Notes: generated from the letters alone by a model not told the origin. Shown: positions 15,804-24,340, numbered from the stretch's first letter. The stretch is DNA of 64,000 nt from Acidovorax sp. 69 (GCF_002797445.1 NZ_PGEP01000001.1:1984501-2048500); one strand, 5' to 3'. Made by a program: numbers and translations.

Positions 15804-17228
15804 ATGACCATGACCACTCCCACGACGCTCTACCAAAAGCTGGTGGCATCGCACACCGTGGCCGTTCTGGACGAACAGAACGTGCTGCTGTTCTGCGACC
15901 TGCACCTGATGAACGAATACACCAGCCCCCAGGCCTTCGCCGGCTTGCACGAGGCCGGGCGCGGTGTGCCCGCGCCGGGGCAGAACGTGGCGGTGGTGAG
16001 CCACATCATCCCCACGCACCCGGTGCGGTACCGCACCATCCAGGACCCGCCCTCGGCCCTGCAGGCCAGCAACCTCAAGGCCAACTGCGACCGCCATGGC
16101 ATCCCGCTGTTCGACACCAACGACCCGCTGCAGGGCATCGAGCATGTGATCGCGCCCGAGCACGGCATGGTGCGCCCGGGCATGGTCATCCTCTGCGGCG
16201 ACAGCCACACCACCACCTACGGCGCCCTGGGCGCCTTGGGCTTCGGCATCGGCACCTCGGAGGTGGAGCATGTGCTGGCCACCCAGACCCTGGTCTACCG
16301 CCTGGCCCGGGACATGCGCATCCGTGTGGACGGCGTGCTGCCCACGGGCACCACGGCCAAGGATCTGATCTTGATGGTCATCAGCCGCATCGGTGCGCAG
16401 GGCGCGCGCGGCTATGTGGTGGAGTTTGGCGGCAGCGCCATCAGCGCACTGTCGGTCGAGGCGCGCTTCACCCTGTGCAACATGGCCGTGGAGGCCGGTG
16501 CGCGCGGCGCGCTGATCGCCCCCGATGCGACGGCCATCGCCTATGTGCTGGCCAAGGCCCCCGACATCATCGGCGAGGTGCGTGCGCAGGCCCTGGCCCA
16601 CTGGGCCACCTTGCACAGCGATGCGGGCGCCGTATTCGATGTGGAGCATGTGTTCGACGCCAGCGCGGTCGCCCCCTTCGTCACGTGGGGCACCAGCCCC
16701 GACCAGGCCATGGCCATCAACGCCACCGTACCCCGGCCAGAAGACATCACCGACGCCGTGCAGCGCAGCAGCGCCGAGCAGGCCCTGCGCTACACGGCCC
16801 TGGCCGCCGGCCAGCCGTTGGCGGGTGTGCCGGTGCAGCATGTGTTCATCGGCTCGTGCACCAATGCCCGCATTGAGGACCTGCGCGAGGTGGACCGCAT
16901 TGTCGGCAGCCGTCACGTGGCCAGCGGTGTGCGCGCCATGGTCGTGCCTGGCTCGGGTGCCGTGAAGGCCCAGGCCGAGGCCGAGGGCATTGCCGCGCGT
17001 CTGGTGGCCGCCGGCTTCGAGTGGCGCCAGCCCGGCTGCTCCATGTGCCTGGCCATGAACGACGACGTGCTGGCCCCCGGCCAGCGCTGCGCCTCCACCA
17101 CCAACCGCAACTTTGAAGGCCGCCAGGGCCGGGGCGCCATCACTCACCTGATGAGCCCGGCCATGGCCGCCGCCGCAGCCATCACCGGCTACATCACCGA
17201 CGTGAGAACCCTGGAGGTGGCCGCATGA
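15804..17228 (+). CDS. Aconitase-family hydro-lyase large subunit (LeuC-like)
   Basis: Large subunit (474 aa) of a two-subunit aconitase-superfamily dehydratase/isomerase such as 3-isopropylmalate dehydratase. The three cysteines that hold the 4Fe-4S cluster are Cys352 (GSCTNAR), Cys412 and Cys415 (GCSMC). GDSHTTTYGALGALGFGIGTSEVEHVLATQ and SHIIPTHP are family active-site segments, and NRNFEGRQGRGA is present near the C-terminus. The context (Bug protein, hydrolase, LysR) is catabolic and no other leucine-pathway gene is present, so it may act on another alkylmalate-type hydroxy-acid rather than in leucine synthesis. It overlaps the small subunit gene by 4 bases (ATGA). Confidence 0.88.
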   Translation: MTMTTPTTLYQKLVASHTVAVLDEQNVLLFCDLHLMNEYTSPQAFAGLHEAGRGVPAPGQNVAVVSHIIPTHPVRYRTIQDPPSALQASNLKANCDRHGIPLFDTNDPLQGIEHVIAPEHGMVRPGMVILCGDSHTTTYGALGALGFGIGTSEVEHVLATQTLVYRLARDMRIRVDGVLPTGTTAKDLILMVISRIGAQGARGYVVEFGGSAISALSVEARFTLCNMAVEAGARGALIAPDATAIAYVLAKAPDIIGEVRAQALAHWATLHSDAGAVFDVEHVFDASAVAPFVTWGTSPDQAMAINATVPRPEDITDAVQRSSAEQALRYTALAAGQPLAGVPVQHVFIGSCTNARIEDLREVDRIVGSRHVASGVRAMVVPGSGAVKAQAEAEGIAARLVAAGFEWRQPGCSMCLAMNDDVLAPGQRCASTTNRNFEGRQGRGAITHLMSPAMAAAAAITGYITDVRTLEVAA

Positions 17229-17902
17229 CCACGGACAACCATAACGCCACCGTGCGCGGCCTGGCTGCGCAGCTTGATATCGCCAACCTCGACACCGACC
17301 AGATCATGCCCAAGCAGTTCCTGCGCGGCATCGACAAGGCGGGCCTGGCACCGGGCCTGCTGTACGACCTGCGCTTTGACGGCAGCGGCCAGCCGCGCGC
17401 AGACTTTGTGCTCAACCAGCCGGCGTTTGCCGGCACCGATGTGCTGCTGGCCGGCAGCAACTACGGCTGCGGTTCCAGCCGCGAGCATGCCGTGTGGGGC
17501 ATGCAGCAATATGGTTTCAGGGCCGTGGTGGCGTCGAGCTTTGGCGAGATCTTCTACTCCAACGCCATGAACAACCGCCTGCTGCTGGCCATGGTGACCG
17601 AGGCCGACGCTCAGGCCTTTATGCGTGAGGCCCGCGCCACCGCAGGCCCGCTGGCCGTGGAGATCGACGTGGAACAACGCCTGGTGCGCACGGCAGGGCA
17701 CTGCGCGCCGTTCACCCTCTCAGAGCGGCACCGGCGCATGTTCCTGGATGGCCTGGATGTGATCGGTGCATCGCTTGCCTACCAACGCCAGATCGATGCC
17801 TTTACCCAGCGGCACTGGGCTGCGCAGCCCTGGGTGAAAGACGTGGCGCTGCGCACGCGCGAACGCCTGGACCGCCAGGCGCTGCCGACTACGGGAGCCT
17901 GA
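17225..17902 (+). CDS. Aconitase-family hydro-lyase small subunit (LeuD-like)
   Basis: The swivelling small subunit (225 aa) that pairs with the preceding large subunit. Family landmarks are DTDQIMPKQFLRGID near residue 24 and GSNYGCGSSREHAVWGM near residue 80, the latter contributing substrate-binding Ser/Arg residues. The ATGA overlap with the large-subunit gene indicates coupled translation and 1:1 assembly. Length and architecture are normal for LeuD. The gene ends an apparent operon (Bug, hydrolase, LeuC-like, LeuD-like); the 187 bases after it have no feature that I can support before the convergent LysR gene. Confidence 0.88.
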   Translation: MTTDNHNATVRGLAAQLDIANLDTDQIMPKQFLRGIDKAGLAPGLLYDLRFDGSGQPRADFVLNQPAFAGTDVLLAGSNYGCGSSREHAVWGMQQYGFRAVVASSFGEIFYSNAMNNRLLLAMVTEADAQAFMREARATAGPLAVEIDVEQRLVRTAGHCAPFTLSERHRRMFLDGLDVIGASLAYQRQIDAFTQRHWAAQPWVKDVALRTRERLDRQALPTTGA

Positions 17903-18089
17903 ACAGGCCGTCGTCGTCGACGACGCGCCCGATCTGCCTGTCAATCAGCAGCGTGTGGTGCGCAACAACGCAGTCGCTGAACCTGCATCGCACCCCATCG
18001 TTTGCTGAGAAAGGCGAAACCCCTGAACACTGGTATGCCCTGTTTTGTGCCGCGATCAAGCGGTGATGGGGCGCAAAACGAGGCCGCGT

Positions 18090-18992
18090 TCAACCCACAT
18101 CCGGCCGTTTCTCCATCACCAGCGCATACAGCGCCTGCGCTGCCACCGACAGGCTTTCGTCCCGCCTGCGCACCAGGTAGATCTGCCGCATCAGGCCCGG
18201 CAGCGACAACGGCCGCGTGACCAGCCCCGGCTGCTCAAAGTGAAACAGCGTGAGTGCCGGCACCACGCTGATCCCCAGCCCCGCACGCACCATGCCCATC
18301 ACGGTGGCCAGTTGCTCCACCTCCATCAACGTGTGCATGGCCTGCGGGTGCAGGGCCGCCTCCAGGTACTGCCGCACGCTGCTGGTGCGGGCCAGGTGGA
18401 TGAAAGGCCAGGCGGCCAGGTCTTGCGCGGTGATCGCCTTGCGGCGGCGCGCCAGCGGGTGGTTGGCGGGGCACACCAGGTAGAAGTTGTCGCTGCAAAA
18501 GGGCTCGGCCTGCAGCGCGGGCGTGTCGGCGCGGATGGCGGCCAGTGCAAAGTCGGCGTGGCCGCTGGCCACACGGTCGATGCAGGGCTCTGACAGCACA
18601 TCGGCAATGTCGATCTCAATGCCCGGGTGCGCCGCACGGTATTGCGCCAGCACGCCTGGCAGCCAGCCTGCTGCCAGTGAGGGCAGCAGCGCCATGGCCA
18701 CTCGCCCGCGTTGCAGCGTAGCGGTGTTGCGCACGGCGGCCAATGCGTTGGTGATCTCTGCCCGGATGCGGCGGGCCGACTCCAGAAAGTTCTGCCCCTC
18801 GGGCGTCATGGCCACATGGCGCGTGCTGCGGTCAAACAGGCGCAGGCCCAGGGCGTCCTCCAGCGCGCGGATCAGGGCGCTGAACGCGGGCTGCGACAAA
18901 TGGCACAGCGCGGCTGCGCGTGTGAAGCTGCGCTGCTCGGCCAGCGCAATGAAGGCGTCGACCTGGCGGCTGGAGAGGTGATAGGCGCTCAT
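18090..18992 (-). CDS. LysR family transcriptional regulator
   Basis: A 300-aa LysR regulator. The N-terminal helix-turn-helix is clear (VDAFIALAEQRSFTRAAALCHLSQPAFSALIRALEDALGLRLFDRSTR), followed by a type 2 periplasmic-binding-like effector domain with the common MALLPSLAAGWLPGVLAQYRAAHPG and VRAGLGISVVP segments. ATG at 18992 is preferred over the TTG at 19025 that opens the frame. It is divergent from the AtuA-like pair and convergent with the LeuCD-type genes, so it could control either; the short inverted repeat in the divergent gap points to the AtuA side. Confidence 0.9.
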   Translation of the reverse strand: MSAYHLSSRQVDAFIALAEQRSFTRAAALCHLSQPAFSALIRALEDALGLRLFDRSTRHVAMTPEGQNFLESARRIRAEITNALAAVRNTATLQRGRVAMALLPSLAAGWLPGVLAQYRAAHPGIEIDIADVLSEPCIDRVASGHADFALAAIRADTPALQAEPFCSDNFYLVCPANHPLARRRKAITAQDLAAWPFIHLARTSSVRQYLEAALHPQAMHTLMEVEQLATVMGMVRAGLGISVVPALTLFHFEQPGLVTRPLSLPGLMRQIYLVRRRDESLSVAAQALYALVMEKRPDVG

Positions 18993-19030
18993 GGGCAGAT
19001 TGGCATGTGGGCTAAGAATGTCCAATATTG

Positions 19031-19045
19031 ATCTGAAAAACAGAT
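19031..19045. promoter_or_regulatory. Inverted repeat ATCTG-N5-CAGAT, possible LysR operator
   Basis: ATCTGAAAAACAGAT is a perfect inverted repeat in the 126-base gap between the LysR gene and the AtuA-like gene, about 75 bases before the latter. The position fits a LysR recognition site; the arms are short, so the evidence is modest. Confidence 0.4.
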
Positions 19046-19118
19046 GGATTCATCTTAACAATCGATTTCACAGAATACCGCCGCCTGCCTACAGTCTGGG
19101 CCAGGAGACAAAGGACGC

Positions 19119-20519
19119 ATGGCGAACCATACAAACCTGCTGGTCGGCTGTGCCGCTGGCTTCTCGGGCGACCGCACCGATGCCGCAGCCCCGGTGGTGC
19201 AGGCACTCATTGCCAGTGGACAGCCGTCGGTGCTGATTTTTGAGACGCTGGCCGAGCGCACGTTGGCGCTGGCCCAGCTGGCGCGCCGCACCCACCCCGA
19301 GGCGGGCTACGAACCCTTGCTGGTCGACCTGCTGCAGCCCGTGCTGGCGCAGTGCCTGGTGCACGGCGTGCGCATTGTCAGCAACTTCGGTGCAGCCAAC
19401 CCCTACGGCGCTGCGCGCCGCATCCACGCGCTGGCTGCCGAGCTGGGCCTGCGCCGCCCGCGCATTGCCGTGGTGCAGGGCGACGACCTGAGCGGCCCTG
19501 AACACCGCGCATTGCTGCAAGGCGCATTGGGCGATGCCATGCCCACCGAGCCCCTCGTCAGCGCCAACGCCTACATCGGCGCGCAGGCCATTGCCGATGC
19601 GCTGCGCGCAGGCGCCGACATCGTGGTCTGTGGCCGCGTGGCCGACCCGTCCTTGGTGCTGGGCCCGGCCCTGGCGCACTACGGCTGGGCGATGGATGAC
19701 TGGGACCGGCTGGCCCGCGCCACCATGGCCGGGCACCTGCTGGAATGCGGTGCCCAGGTCACAGGCGGCTACTTTGCCGACCCCGGCTACAAGGACGTGC
19801 CGGGCCTGGCGCAACTGGGTTATCCCATCGCCGAGATCGACGCCGACGGCCACTGCACCATCACCAAGCCCGCAGGCACAGGCGGCTGCATCAACGAGCG
19901 CACCGTGAAGGAGCAGCTGCTGTACGAGCTGCACGACCCGGCGGCGTACCTCACGCCCGACGTGGTGGCAGACATCACGCAGGCCCAGGTGCGGGCTGTG
20001 GGCACCGATGCCGTTCGGCTCGACGGCGTGCAGGGCCACACGCGGCCCGCCACGCTCAAGGTCAATGTGTGTTTTGAATCTGGCTGGTTTGCCGAAGGCG
20101 AAATCTCCTACGCCGGCGCCCGCGCCGAGGCGCGTGCCCGCCTGGCGGGCGAGGTGCTGCGCGAACGGCTGCGCGGCCTGGGCCCGCTACGCATCGACCT
20201 GATCGGCGTGACCAGCGTGTGGGGCGACGACACCAGCCGTTGGCTGGATGCGCCCGCCGGTGATGGAGACGACACCCGCAACAGCGCATGTGACGTGCGC
20301 CTGCGCGTGGCCCTGCAGCACCGCGACCACGCCAGCGCCCAGCGCCTGGTGCGCGAGGTGACCGCGTTGTACACCTGCGGCCCCGCAGGCGGTGGCGGCG
20401 TGCGCACCGCCATGCGCCCACGCCTGGGCACCGTGTCGTGCCTGGTGCCGCGCGAGGCGGTGGCGGTGCGCTTTGAAATGGTAGAGCCCACGCCGCAGCC
20501 CTTGGAGGTATCACCATGA
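19119..20519 (+). CDS. AtuA-like acyclic terpene utilisation family protein (DUF1446)
   Basis: A 466-aa protein of the DUF1446/AtuA family. AtuA of Pseudomonas is needed for citronellol/geraniol use, but the biochemical activity of the family is not established. Family segments are visible: an N-terminal GCAAGFSGDRTDAA, VSNFGAANPYGAARRI, the Gly-rich ADIVVCGRVADPSLVLGPALAHYGW, ECGAQVTGGYFADPGYKDVP, and TKPAGTGGCINERTVKEQLLYEL. The start has a good GGAGACAAAGG-like site. The C-terminal domain found in longer homologues is encoded separately by the next gene, which overlaps by 4 bases (ATGA). The surrounding Bug proteins and LeuCD-like enzyme suggest breakdown of a branched or hydroxy acid. Confidence 0.86.
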   Translation: MANHTNLLVGCAAGFSGDRTDAAAPVVQALIASGQPSVLIFETLAERTLALAQLARRTHPEAGYEPLLVDLLQPVLAQCLVHGVRIVSNFGAANPYGAARRIHALAAELGLRRPRIAVVQGDDLSGPEHRALLQGALGDAMPTEPLVSANAYIGAQAIADALRAGADIVVCGRVADPSLVLGPALAHYGWAMDDWDRLARATMAGHLLECGAQVTGGYFADPGYKDVPGLAQLGYPIAEIDADGHCTITKPAGTGGCINERTVKEQLLYELHDPAAYLTPDVVADITQAQVRAVGTDAVRLDGVQGHTRPATLKVNVCFESGWFAEGEISYAGARAEARARLAGEVLRERLRGLGPLRIDLIGVTSVWGDDTSRWLDAPAGDGDDTRNSACDVRLRVALQHRDHASAQRLVREVTALYTCGPAGGGGVRTAMRPRLGTVSCLVPREAVAVRFEMVEPTPQPLEVSP

Positions 20520-21013
20520 CCACGACGACCACCCATCCATCCGACCTACAGCCTGTCAACATGGCGGGGCTCCTACCAGCGGCCGCCGTGCAAGGGCCGC
20601 CCCGCCGCACCGGCGGCGTTCCCCTGGGGGGGGAAGACGCGCAGCGTCTCAGGGGGGGCTTCCTAACCTTTCCCCTGTACCGCCTGGCCCACAGCCGCAC
20701 CGGCGACAAAGGCAACCGTTCCAACATCAGCGTCATCGCCTGGCACCCCGCACTGTGGGATGTGCTGGTCGATCAAGTCACGGAAGCCACCGTCGCACGC
20801 CAGTTTGCGCTGCGCCAGCCGCGCCAGGTCACGCGCTACCTGCTGCCCCCATTACAGGCCATGAACATCGTTCTGGACGACGTGCTCGATGGCGGCGTGA
20901 ACGACTCCCTCAACCTCGACAGCCACGGCAAGGCACTGAGCTACCTGCTGCTGGACCTGCCCATCCACGTACCCCAGGCGCTGGTTCAACACCTGGCAGG
21001 GCCTTCGGCATAG
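20516..21013 (+). CDS. AtuA C-terminal ferredoxin-fold-like domain protein with repeat-derived insert
   Basis: A 165-aa protein corresponding to the small C-terminal domain of AtuA-family proteins: FPLYRLAHSRTGDKGNRSNISVIAWHP begins the conserved part at about residue 53, and DVLDGGVNDSLNLDSHGKALSYLLLDLPI ends it. The start overlaps the AtuA-like gene (ATGA). Residues about 18-51 (GLLPAAAVQGPPRRTGG and on) do not look like the family and are encoded by a GC-rich repeat that resembles the yejA-yejB intergenic element, so the element seems to have landed in frame between the start codon and the domain. The domain itself is intact and probably works with the preceding protein. Confidence 0.78.
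   Translation: MTTTTTHPSDLQPVNMAGLLPAAAVQGPPRRTGGVPLGGEDAQRLRGGFLTFPLYRLAHSRTGDKGNRSNISVIAWHPALWDVLVDQVTEATVARQFALRQPRQVTRYLLPPLQAMNIVLDDVLDGGVNDSLNLDSHGKALSYLLLDLPIHVPQALVQHLAGPSA
20568..20668. repeat. GC-rich repeat, copy 2, inside a coding sequence
   Basis: About 100 bases with runs GGGCCGCCCCGCCGC, CCCCTGGGGGGGG and CAGGGGGGGC plus GACGCGCAGCGTC, a small palindrome. It shares words with the element at 4994-5092 in inverse orientation. It keeps the frame of the AtuA C-terminal domain gene and adds about 34 residues. Confidence 0.5.
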
Positions 21014-21080
21014 CCACTCACCGCGTTCCCGTTTTGGCTTTCCCCTTTTCGCATTCATACCAACACACAAGGAGACAAAC

Positions 21081-22082
21081 ATGACCCCATCCACTTCGCT
21101 GATGACCCTGAGCCGCCGCCATGCCATGGCCGCTGCCGTGCTGGCGCTGGGCGCCTTGCACGGCACGGCTGCGCGTGCGCAGGCCCCCGCTTACCCGGCC
21201 AAGGCCATCACCTTTGTGGTGCCGTTTGCCGCCGGCAGTGCCACCGATCAGCTCGCCCGCGCACTGGGCCAGTCGATCACCACCGACACCAAACAGCCCG
21301 TGGTCATCGACAACAAGGCCGGTGCCAGCGGCATGATCGCAGCGTCTGCCGTGGCCAAGGCCGCAGCCGACGGCTACAGCGTGCTCATCACCACCAACAC
21401 CACGCACGCGGCCAACGAGCACCTGTACAAGAAGCTTTCGTACGACCCCGTGAAGGACTTCGCCCCCGTCACCGGCCTGGGCAAGGGCGGGCAGGTGCTG
21501 GTGGTCAATGCCAGCGCGCCTTACAAGAGCGTGGGCGAGCTGCTGGCGTTTGCCAAAAAGAACCCCGGCAAGCTCAGCTTTGGCAGCGGTAGCTCATCGA
21601 GCCGCATGGCGGGCGAAATGCTCAAGCAACTGGCAGGCGTCGACATCTTGCATGTGCCCTACAAAAGCAACCCCCTGGCCATCACCGACCTGCTGGGCGG
21701 GCAGATTGATCTGATGATCACGGACACCTCTACCGGCGTGCCGCAGGTCAAGGCGGGCAAGCTGCGAGCCCTGGGCTATTCCACCCAAAAGCGCAGCGCG
21801 CAACTGCCCGACGTGCCCACGCTGGATGAGGCCGGCGTGAAGGGCTACGACATGGGCTACTGGTTTGCCGCCTATGTGCCTGCCAACACGCCCGCACCCG
21901 TGGTGGCGCGCCTCAACGAGTTGCTGACCGCCGCCACCAAAAGCGCCGGCGCCAAGAGCTTCTTCGACAACGCGGGCTCGGAAGCCTGGAGCACCACCCC
22001 CGACGAGCTGGCCCGGTTCCAGGCGGCAGAGACGGTGAAGTGGGGCAAGGTCATCAAGGCGGCTGGCATCGAAGCGGAATAG
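21081..22082 (+). CDS. Bug/TctC family periplasmic substrate-binding protein
   Basis: A second Bug-family periplasmic binding protein, 333 aa, with a Sec/Tat-like leader (SRRHAMAAAVLALGALHGTAARAQ, about residues 11-34). Family motifs are YPAKAITFVVPFAAGSATDQLARAL, VVIDNKAGASGMIAASAVAKAAADGYSVL, LHVPYKSNPLAITDLLGGQIDLM and DVPTLDEAGVKGYD. A strong AAGGAGACAAAC site precedes the ATG, almost identical to that of the first Bug gene. It follows the AtuA-like pair on the same strand and most likely shares its substrate. Convergent with the downstream LysR gene. Confidence 0.92.
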   Translation: MTPSTSLMTLSRRHAMAAAVLALGALHGTAARAQAPAYPAKAITFVVPFAAGSATDQLARALGQSITTDTKQPVVIDNKAGASGMIAASAVAKAAADGYSVLITTNTTHAANEHLYKKLSYDPVKDFAPVTGLGKGGQVLVVNASAPYKSVGELLAFAKKNPGKLSFGSGSSSSRMAGEMLKQLAGVDILHVPYKSNPLAITDLLGGQIDLMITDTSTGVPQVKAGKLRALGYSTQKRSAQLPDVPTLDEAGVKGYDMGYWFAAYVPANTPAPVVARLNELLTAATKSAGAKSFFDNAGSEAWSTTPDELARFQAAETVKWGKVIKAAGIEAE

Positions 22083-22138
22083 ACCGCAGGGCCGCAGGCC
22101 CGGCGGCGGTAGGTGGTCACACGCGCCACCCCGGTCTT

Positions 22139-22248
22139 CGCTCCCTCTCATCTCGCGGGAGCGGGCGGGGGAGAGGGGACTCTTCTTCAAGGCGCCGCGC
22201 CCCATACGCCCCCTCTCCCCCACCCACTCCCACCCAGGGAGAGGGAGT
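22139..22248. repeat. Long imperfect inverted repeat between convergent genes
   Basis: GCTCCCTCTC with GGGGGAGAGGGG on the left and CCCCCTCTCCCCC with CAGGGAGAGGGAG on the right can pair over most of the 110 bases. It lies between the Bug gene and a convergent LysR gene and could form a long hairpin. A bidirectional termination role is plausible, but there is no T-run, so this is inference. Confidence 0.5.
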
Positions 22249-22289
22249 CTCAGCGCGCTTTCAGCGATTGTGAAAAATCAAGCCTGATG

Positions 22290-22332
22290 GGCCTCTACTG
22301 CTTGATGAATAAGCGCTGGTAGCTATCAAATT
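22290..22332. repeat. Dispersed TAGCGCTT-type element, copy 4
   Basis: CTACTGCTTGATGAATAAGCGCTGGTAGCTATCAAAT, a copy with a conserved right arm, next to the 3' end of the LysR gene at 22362. It completes the roughly 280-base gene-free interval after the second Bug gene. Confidence 0.6.
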
Positions 22333-22361
22333 AGTAGTTCTTCAGCAGCGGCCTCCATCCC

Positions 22362-23255
22362 TCACCACGGCACCCCCGCAAACCTCTCCACCAAAAAATC
22401 CAGCAGCGCCCGCACCGCAGGCGACAAATGCCTGCGCGACGGGTACAGCGCATAAATCGTCATCACCGGCAAATCCCACCCCGGCAGCACCGCCTGCAGT
22501 TCGCCGCTGCGCAGGTAGGGGTTCACGAGGTACGTGGGTTGCAGCGCTATGCCCCCACCCGCCAGCGCCGCGCGCATCAGCGTGGTGGCCTCGTTGGCGC
22601 TGAAGGGGCTGGTGACGCCCACCTTGGCGACCTCGTCGCCGCGCGACAGCTGCCACACGCTTTTGCCAAAGTTGGCGTAGCTCAGGCAGCGGTGGCTCGC
22701 CAGGTTGGCAGGCACCTGCGGCGTGCCGTGTGCAGCCAGGTACGCGGGCGATGCCACCAGCGCCGAATCGCAGCGCGCCAGCGGCCGACCAATCAGCAAC
22801 GGGTCGGGCTCGGCGCTGATGCGGATGGCCAGGTCGATGCGCTTTTCCACCAGGTTCAGCGAGCCTTCGCTCGCGTCCAGATCGATCTTGAGCTCTGGGT
22901 GCTGCGCCAGAAAGTCGGCAATCGCCGCGCCCATCTGCGCAAACGCAAACGACACGCTGCAGGTGATGCGCAGCTGCCCGCGCAGCTCGCCCTCGGTCGT
23001 GGTGGCGGTTTCTTCTTCCAGGTCTTGCGTCAGCGCCAGCATTTGCTGGCAGCGGCGCAGGGCCAGCTCGCCCGCGTCGGTCAGCGTCACGCTGCGGGTG
23101 GTGCGTTGCAGCAGGCGGGCTTGCAGCCATTGCTCCATCTCGCCCACATAGCGCGTGACCATGGCGCGCGACATCTCCAGTTGGTCGGCCGTAGCGCTGA
23201 AGCTGCCACTGGTGGCCACTTCGGTAAACACGCGCATGGCAGTCAAACGGTCCAT
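22362..23255 (-). CDS. LysR family transcriptional regulator
   Basis: A 297-aa LysR regulator of the large group beginning MDRLTAMRVFTEVATSGSFSATADQLEMSRAMVTRYVGEMEQWLQARLLQRTTRSVTLT. The effector domain includes LRITCSVSFAFAQMGAAIADFLAQHPELKIDLD. It is divergent from the exported MBL-fold protein gene with a 145-base gap carrying a direct repeat, so that gene is the probable target along with its own promoter. Confidence 0.92.
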   Translation of the reverse strand: MDRLTAMRVFTEVATSGSFSATADQLEMSRAMVTRYVGEMEQWLQARLLQRTTRSVTLTDAGELALRRCQQMLALTQDLEEETATTTEGELRGQLRITCSVSFAFAQMGAAIADFLAQHPELKIDLDASEGSLNLVEKRIDLAIRISAEPDPLLIGRPLARCDSALVASPAYLAAHGTPQVPANLASHRCLSYANFGKSVWQLSRGDEVAKVGVTSPFSANEATTLMRAALAGGGIALQPTYLVNPYLRSGELQAVLPGWDLPVMTIYALYPSRRHLSPAVRALLDFLVERFAGVPW

Positions 23256-23277
23256 AGGGTGGTTGGCAGGGTTATTT

Positions 23278-23336
23278 GATCGATTTTTGCAACAAGTTTG
23301 CGCATTTTATGGCGTTTATTAGATCGATTGGTGCAA
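23278..23336. promoter_or_regulatory. Direct repeat GATCGATTNNTGCAA in a divergent promoter region
   Basis: GATCGATTTTTGCAA at 23278-23292 and GATCGATTGGTGCAA at 23322-23336 match at 13 of 15 positions and are 44 bases apart, about four helical turns, so both face the same side of the DNA. They lie between the LysR gene and the MBL-fold gene and are likely regulator-binding sites. Confidence 0.5.
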
Positions 23337-23400
23337 ATAAACTGCATCCCGTACCTCACGCAAACCCTTTCAACCCATCTCATACCCTGGAGATTTCGCC

Positions 23401-24264
23401 ATGTTCCGCACCACCCTCATCGCCGCCACCTTGTCGCTCGCCTTCGCAGGCGCCCAGGCTGCCCAGCCCTTGCAGATCAAGGTATATAACGCCGACGGCA
23501 ACAGCTTTAACGTGAACTCCACGCTGGTCTATGGCGAGAAAGAAGCCATGGTCATCGACGCAGGTTTTACCCGCGCCGACGCGCTGCGCATTGCCGCCAA
23601 CGTGCTCGACAGCGGCAAAGAGCTCAAAACCATTTACGTGAGCCAGGCCGACCCGGACTACTACTTTGGCGCCGAGACGCTCAAGGCGTTTTTCCCCCAA
23701 GCCGAAGTGGTGACCACCCCCGCTGTGCTGGAGAAGATCAACGCCAAGCTCGCAGGCAAGCTCGCTTTTTGGGGCCCCAAGATGGGCGCCAACGCACCGC
23801 GCACGCCCGTACTGCCCAAGGCCATCAGCGGCAACACGCTGATGGTCGACGGCCAGACGGTCGAGATCCGTGGCACCACCGGCCTGCTGGCGCACCGCCC
23901 CTATGCGTGGATTCCATCGGTGAAGGCCGTGGTGGGCAACATTGGCGTGTTTGGCAACCTGCATGTGTGGACGGCCGACACCCAAACCGTGGCCGAGCGC
24001 AGCGCCTGGGTGGCCCAGCTCGACGACATGGCCGCCCTGCAGCCCACCGTGGTCGTGCCCGGCCACATGCTGCCCGGCACTACGCTGGATGTGACCGCGG
24101 TGACCTACACCAAGGGCTACCTGCAAGCGTTTGAGAAAAACGCTGCCGCCACCAAGACGGGCGCCGAGTTGATCGACGCGATGAAAAAGGCCTACCCCGC
24201 AGCACCCATGGGCCTGTCGCTGGACATTGGCGCCAAGGTGAACAAGGGCGAGATGAAGTGGTAA
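23401..24264 (+). CDS. Exported MBL-fold protein with degenerate metal site
   Basis: A 287-aa protein with a Sec signal peptide (cleavage near AQA-AQP, residue 20) and a metallo-beta-lactamase-like fold: FNVNSTLVYGEKEAMVIDAGFTRADALRIAA is the typical first half. The metal-binding HxHxDH motif is replaced by Gln82-Ala-Asp84-Pro-Asp86-Tyr87 (SQADPDYYFGAE), so only the Asp remains; a later PGH (VVVPGHMLPG) is kept. It is therefore either a non-metal enzyme or a binding protein derived from this fold. Divergent from a LysR gene, with two small same-strand genes following. The fold is secure; catalytic activity is doubtful. Confidence 0.8.
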   Translation: MFRTTLIAATLSLAFAGAQAAQPLQIKVYNADGNSFNVNSTLVYGEKEAMVIDAGFTRADALRIAANVLDSGKELKTIYVSQADPDYYFGAETLKAFFPQAEVVTTPAVLEKINAKLAGKLAFWGPKMGANAPRTPVLPKAISGNTLMVDGQTVEIRGTTGLLAHRPYAWIPSVKAVVGNIGVFGNLHVWTADTQTVAERSAWVAQLDDMAALQPTVVVPGHMLPGTTLDVTAVTYTKGYLQAFEKNAAATKTGAELIDAMKKAYPAAPMGLSLDIGAKVNKGEMKW

Positions 24265-24340
24265 GAAGCGCCCTGGAGCGTGGGCCTGCCACCGTTGAAA
24301 GCCCGCGCCGCCACCCCTGTTAATTGAAAGGAACCCGATC

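Noticed and set aside
14607..17147. An 846-codon open frame on the minus strand across the dehalogenase/LeuC region
   Set aside because: It is antisense to three well-supported genes, has Gly/His/Gln-rich nonsense composition typical of high-GC shadow frames, and matches no family.
15804..17902. Calling the LeuC/LeuD-type pair simply leuCD of leucine synthesis
   Set aside because: The family match is good, but the gene context is catabolic and no leuB or leuA is adjacent, so a specific name is not supported.
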